Program-made: the position numbers and the translations under genes
Assembly: GCA_965263375.1 (NCBI GenBank)
Contig: OZ253669.1
Location: 3,162,001-3,226,000, forward strand
Source: JAJFFW01 sp965263375
Lineage (GTDB): Bacteria > Pseudomonadota > Alphaproteobacteria > Caulobacterales > Parvularculaceae
Direction of reading: 5' to 3'
DNA: 64,000 bases
Shown here: positions 61,901 to 64,000 of the stretch, piece by piece
Numbering within the stretch: the first letter of the stretch is position 1
How the letters are laid out: every line of letters begins with the position of its first letter
The notes under the pieces: model-generated
Seen by the model: the letters and a program-made list of their open reading frames with translations, nothing else
Database searches by the model: none
Told to the model about the DNA's origin: nothing

Positions 61901-62099
61901 TGGCGTTCAGGACGCTGGCAAAGCATATTATTGGTATGCTCTTGCAGCCCAGAATGGCGACAGCCAAGCCGCCGCCCTAGCCGCAAGCGTTGGCGCTGTA
62001 CTTAGCCCCACAGACAAAGGGGCCTATGATGCTGAGATTAGCGCCTGGGAAGCGATTCCAGCAAATCCTTCAGCGAATGAAATCTCGCCTGCATCTTAA
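58986..62099 (+). CDS. PodJ-like polar localisation protein (Sel1 repeats)
   Basis: A 1037-residue protein. The start WSVKGIERDAREAAKMAAQR and GMTVGAWLNQII is the polar-localisation motif of PodJ and related Sel1 proteins. Coiled-coil segments (about 60-330; ERLDAHEAQLKELADSV, QALQAAVAAATQQTEDRIAAL) lead to a long acidic, low-complexity region (about 350-740; runs of Asp/Glu), one membrane helix (about 776-798; YALGGAIILAVGALGLIL) and a periplasmic Sel1-repeat part (about 855-1010; GHAPAQLQLGELYKTGQGV, NILAMHRVGVMAAQGEGG, DAQYNLGALYHPS). In Caulobacter PodJ marks the flagellar pole. The acidic linker is longer than usual. Confidence 0.9.
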   Translation: MTVSKSNTPWSVKGIERDAREAAKMAAQREGMTVGAWLNQIIYSAGDPQESGGEIKGLQVDDLVTAIEGLNKRIAAEENKSAEAIDELSRTIGGAIERVQRLERVKFNEEDPTLSERVARLEEKSGDRQRIEALKALEKAVGQVALQFETTRNDAVERLDAHEAQLKELADSVGPLSGDDGEASSTLSYLSQAVEDLSERLNQAEKVSAETAQLNLDAADGVSAEFVSRTGERLRVLGDEIKRGGDQIRTLETAVGKLSSQIDAAERRSAEGVEKVSDTIAELRNQFAQEDGAAHETEQALQAAVAAATQQTEDRIAALQQSFDAMIERIESSTASEPIQNTPLAAPDTRPTATQDASEHEVDTSIAQAAISQGAPAEGLTSEVSQVDLDEGQDDDVTNKAAFSVDLDETAAPNTSISQAGHDQTDEILAQVREAFGDNFGDDDAFDDSQTDESQALEQSEGDDLEAPSQDEGAADAAFDESAFDGDDLSDNETTNDEFAEDNSEDDPLEDVLSQTQTTPKDDLDAAIAALSDEPAAAAHPTESDPTPYFDDEEEPSAQSIDSAIDELQAEQTFSDEDDQEDDRPLTKRHLTPKQRALLAARIRRKRLETWREQDDEPLSDAPTAVEADVDDAEQDTEKEQAPASSQNLSEGDTLERLILSEEERANPSIASRVASALSSLRPRFSRKDADEYEDEEQSSETVFAGAGDTSSSTPTEDTAPVQDDTEQSADEVQNISEEQDSLEDGALFDLHDNDDLGDDLFEAQDDESEQLKSSARPVTYALGGAIILAVGALGLILSDTIDPRTLFASKENTSLFGAPAPKAAPNSELAGGLAEVPAAPIIAARDIYLESVAALQSATTPQEEASALKELKKAAALGHAPAQLQLGELYKTGQGVDKELVEARLWYERAANGGNILAMHRVGVMAAQGEGGAKDLQSAIAWFEQAANRSLIDAQYNLGALYHPSPEGDASGVQDAGKAYYWYALAAQNGDSQAAALAASVGAVLSPTDKGAYDAEISAWEAIPANPSANEISPAS

Positions 62100-62106
62100 G
62101 TCATGG

Positions 62107-62125
62107 CCTCCAGCAGAGGTGGAGG
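62107..62125 (+). repeat. Dispersed short palindrome (CCTCCACC type), degenerate copy
   Basis: CCTCCA (62107-62112) with TGGAGG (62120-62125) and flanks TCATGG and TTTGAA. The flanks also match the copy at 36878-36896 (TCATGA and TTTTTGAA), so this is a member of the same repeat rather than chance. Confidence 0.5.
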
Positions 62126-62185
62126 TTTGAAACGCTTCGCTTGGGACCGCCAGAGGTGGTCTTTGGATCAACGAGCGTCTCAGTT

Positions 62186-62341
62186 TTCCTCCCCCGTTTC
62201 ACGGGGGAGGTGTCGGCGAAGCCGGCGGAGGGGGCGAAACTGTGTCAAATTACTCAGGCCCATCATGATATCATAGACCGCATCCCCCCTCCGATCCGCG
62301 CCTTCCGCGCGGATCACCTCCCCCGCAAGCGAGGGAGGAAA
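62186..62341. repeat. Composite palindromic intergenic element
   Basis: An inverted-repeat composite about 155 bases long. Left arm: hairpin CCTCCCCCG (62188-62196) with CGGGGGAGG (62202-62210), then CGGCGAAGCCGG and GGCGGAGGGGG. Right arm: CCCCCCTCCG (62284-62293), hairpin ATCCGCG with CGCGGAT (62294-62314), and CACCTCCCCCG-CAAG-CGAGGGAGG (62315-62338). The two arms are also complementary to each other, so the whole can fold as one long cruciform. This pattern is typical of dispersed palindromes in alphaproteobacterial genomes. Confidence 0.8.
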
Positions 62342-62421
62342 AACCGCCAACTGTAGATTTTAACAAGCTGATAACGCAGACAAACTGCGGTCTCCTAACT
62401 ACACTGTAGAACGCGTCCAAT

Positions 62422-62440
62422 CCTCCACCGAAGGTGGAGG
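62422..62440 (+). repeat. Dispersed short palindrome (CCTCCACC type), copy 2
   Basis: A perfect 8-bp stem, CCTCCACC (62422-62429) with GGTGGAGG (62433-62440), three-base GAA loop, followed by TGTTTGATGG. Compare the copy at 36878-36896. Confidence 0.65.
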
Positions 62441-62560
62441 TGTTTGATGGAATAATTAATATGAGCATGCGGCGCCCGGTCGCCCTTGAGCATTCTTTTT
62501 CAATGCCCCGCGATGCCTACATACTCCGTATAGATGATTTCTATAATAGGAGAGATGATA

Positions 62561-63073
62561 ATGGATGCGCGGGTTGCTGTTAACAATATCAGTAAAACTC
62601 CATGTCCTGAAAAAGATGCGAGCCGCGTAATTGGCCTGCCTCAATCGGCTGCTGCTCTCGCCTATGCTGGCGCGCTGCCCCCTATCATCGCCGCAATGCT
62701 GGTTGCATTGCGTCCTGATACTCTTGCAGGGCCCGCACTGAATTTTATGATCCTGTATGGCGGCGCTTTAATCGCGTTTTTTGGCGGTGTTCGCTGGGGC
62801 GTTGCCGTTATGCACGCGAAAGGACCAACCTTTCGAAGTTTGCTAGGAGGAATTATCCCTCTCGCCTACGCCATTCCGATCTTCGCTCTTGAGGGAACCA
62901 CGCTTCGTCTTTGCATGATCGCTGCGGCTTTACCAGTTCTCTTGATTGATGACCTGAACGCCACGGCGCGGGGCAGCGGGGCCCCAGACTGGTATCTCGG
63001 CGTGCGCGCACCGTTGACAATCTTGATGGAAGTGGCCTTTGTAATGGCTTTAGCAGCGCAATTAACTATTTAA
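62561..63073 (+). CDS. DUF3429 membrane protein
   Basis: A 170-residue protein with five predicted helices (SAAALAYAGALPPIIAAML, LNFMILYGGALIAFFGGVRWGVAVM, GGIIPLAYAIPIFAL, LCMIAAALPVLLID, PLTILMEVAFVMALAAQL). The DUF3429 pattern YGGALIAFFGGVRWG is clear. Function unknown. AGGAG seven bases upstream favours ATG 62561 over earlier in-frame ATGs at 62534 and 62555. It follows the repeat block and precedes the alcohol dehydrogenase gene. Confidence 0.85.
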   Translation: MDARVAVNNISKTPCPEKDASRVIGLPQSAAALAYAGALPPIIAAMLVALRPDTLAGPALNFMILYGGALIAFFGGVRWGVAVMHAKGPTFRSLLGGIIPLAYAIPIFALEGTTLRLCMIAAALPVLLIDDLNATARGSGAPDWYLGVRAPLTILMEVAFVMALAAQLTI

Positions 63074-63074
63074 A

Positions 63075-63102
63075 TCAAGCCCCTATGCGTATGCGGGCTT
63101 GA
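63075..63102 (+). terminator. Hairpin after the DUF3429 gene
   Basis: TCAAGCCC (63075-63082) pairs with GGGCTTGA (63095-63102), two bases past the stop. No U-run follows, so it is a weak terminator candidate. Confidence 0.4.
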
Positions 63103-63215
63103 ACTCACATCTTCGATAAAGCGAACAAAACTGCGCAACCAGCTGGTGTCGCCCCCATAATGGCGCCAATTTGATGTTGGACGCCATCAAAGGCGGTTGA
63201 AGGCAGCAAAAAACC

Positions 63216-64000
63216 ATGGCCCCATTTAGCTTCAATACAGTCCCGCAGATACAGTTTGAAACTGGTGCAAGCGCGCGCCTTGGGGACATCGTAAAACCAC
63301 TCATGCGCCGCCCCTTTCTGGTAACCGACAAAGGTGTTCTCGCTGCAGGGCTGTTGAATGACGCCATAAAGAGCCTTCGCGCCGAAGGGCTAGATGTTTA
63401 TATTGATGACGAAGTAGAGCCAGACCCGCCGGTCACCCTTGTCAAAAAAGCAGCAGAAAAAGCACGCGTCCATAAAGCCGACGGCGTTATTGGTTTCGGC
63501 GGCGGATCGTCTATGGACACTGCAAAGATAATTTCGGCGCTTATCAATTCAAACCAACCCCTTGAAGAGATGATCGGCGTCGATGCACTCAGTGGAGAAC
63601 GCGCCCCACTTATCTTGATACCGACCACCGCTGGCACCGGGTCCGAGGTGACAGCTATAGCAGTCGTCACCACACAAGATGATCAAAAAGCCGGCATCGT
63701 TTCAAATAAGATGTATGCTGATATAGCCATTTTAGATGCAAGCTTAACGCTCACTGCGCCGCGCCACGTAACAGCGGCGACAGGCATTGACGCTATGGTT
63801 CACGCCATAGAAGCTTACACATCTAAAATAAAGAAAAATCCAATATCTAACGCTTTAGCGAAGGAAGCTTTGAGGCTTCTGTCAAACAATTTACTGGCCG
63901 CCTGCGAAACACCAGATGATATAAAAACCAGAGAGAATATGTTACTCGGCGCGATGCTTGCTGGCCAGGCGTTTTCCAATGCCCCAGTCGCCGCGGTGCA
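63216..64000 (+). CDS. Iron-type alcohol dehydrogenase, N-terminal part (cut by window edge)
   Basis: The first 261 codons of a group III (iron-containing) alcohol dehydrogenase, which oxidises or reduces alcohols/aldehydes with NAD(P). The nucleotide-binding site is GFGGGSSMDTAK, a further key stretch is IPTTAGTGSEVTAIAVVT, and the metal-site Asp/His appear in ATGIDAMVHAIEAYTS. The C-terminal His ligands are beyond the edge. It starts at ATG 63216, about 140 bases after DUF3429. Confidence 0.92.
   Translation, partial: MAPFSFNTVPQIQFETGASARLGDIVKPLMRRPFLVTDKGVLAAGLLNDAIKSLRAEGLDVYIDDEVEPDPPVTLVKKAAEKARVHKADGVIGFGGGSSMDTAKIISALINSNQPLEEMIGVDALSGERAPLILIPTTAGTGSEVTAIAVVTTQDDQKAGIVSNKMYADIAILDASLTLTAPRHVTAATGIDAMVHAIEAYTSKIKKNPISNALAKEALRLLSNNLLAACETPDDIKTRENMLLGAMLAGQAFSNAPVAAV

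Larger units (their letters stand above)
62100..62560. other. Repeat-rich intergenic region
   Basis: 461 bases between the PodJ-like gene and the DUF3429 gene. It contains a degenerate CCTCCACC hairpin (62107-62125), a short imperfect GACCGCC/GGTGGTC stem (62146-62162), a composite inverted repeat (62186-62341) and another CCTCCACC hairpin (62422-62440). No coding frame fits. Confidence 0.7.

Overview
The window looks like a chromosomal segment of a marine-type alphaproteobacterium of the Caulobacterales/Hyphomonadaceae/Parvularculaceae kind, with moderate GC. This is inferred from gene content and order, not from a database search: xerD facing aroK-aroB, tldD facing an aa3 cytochrome oxidase operon with ctaB, a small CoxF-like gene and ctaG, a PodJ-like polar organiser with Sel1 repeats, a DUF1287 protein and solitary dcm-vsr. 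Most genes are housekeeping or envelope genes. I see no phage, transposase, CRISPR array or integrated island, and the only RNA gene I recognise is a tRNA-Arg(CCG).

Layout. 0-12 kb: XerD (cut by the left edge) preceded by a secreted repeat-like protein and a 43-residue membrane peptide; aroK-aroB, a CorC-type transporter and a Tet-like MFS pump; a small K+ channel; infC, which appears to start at AUA; two glycosyltransferases and an ABHD10-like hydrolase. 12.3-25.6 kb: tRNA-Arg, then an export region with two MMPL-type RND proteins, one AcrAB-type RND pair, a DUF389 protein and a tetR-led operon (tetR, MMPL, LolA-like periplasmic carrier, outer-membrane barrel) with two clear palindromic operators in front of tetR.

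25.7-33 kb: a hybrid histidine kinase; then two secreted spondin-domain proteins followed by an OmpR-type regulator and its kinase, with a helically phased direct repeat in front; pirin. 33-37.4 kb: a type I secretion ABC/HlyD pair with no visible substrate and a small secreted protein. 37.4-39.9 kb: an unusual block of 11-bp phased repeats, then a MotA/ExbB-like and OmpA-like pair.

39.9-49.1 kb: DUF2306, DUF983, ctaE, ctaG, coxF-like, ctaB, an unknown membrane protein, ctaD and ctaC on the minus strand, then tldD divergently. SURF1 is not here, and CtaC carries an insert of about 100 residues before its CuA domain. 49-58.6 kb: a DUF457-like membrane protein, gluQ, DUF1287, a DoxX-like protein, an unknown gene under a near-perfect Fur box, further unknowns, dcm-vsr and an acyl-CoA dehydrogenase. 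59-64 kb: the PodJ-like protein, a block of intergenic palindromic repeats, DUF3429 and an iron-type alcohol dehydrogenase cut by the right edge.

The strongest candidates for something under-described are the spondin/two-component locus, the TetR-controlled MMPL-LolA-barrel module, the phased repeat block at 37.4-37.6 kb, the Fur-box unknown and the AUA start of infC.
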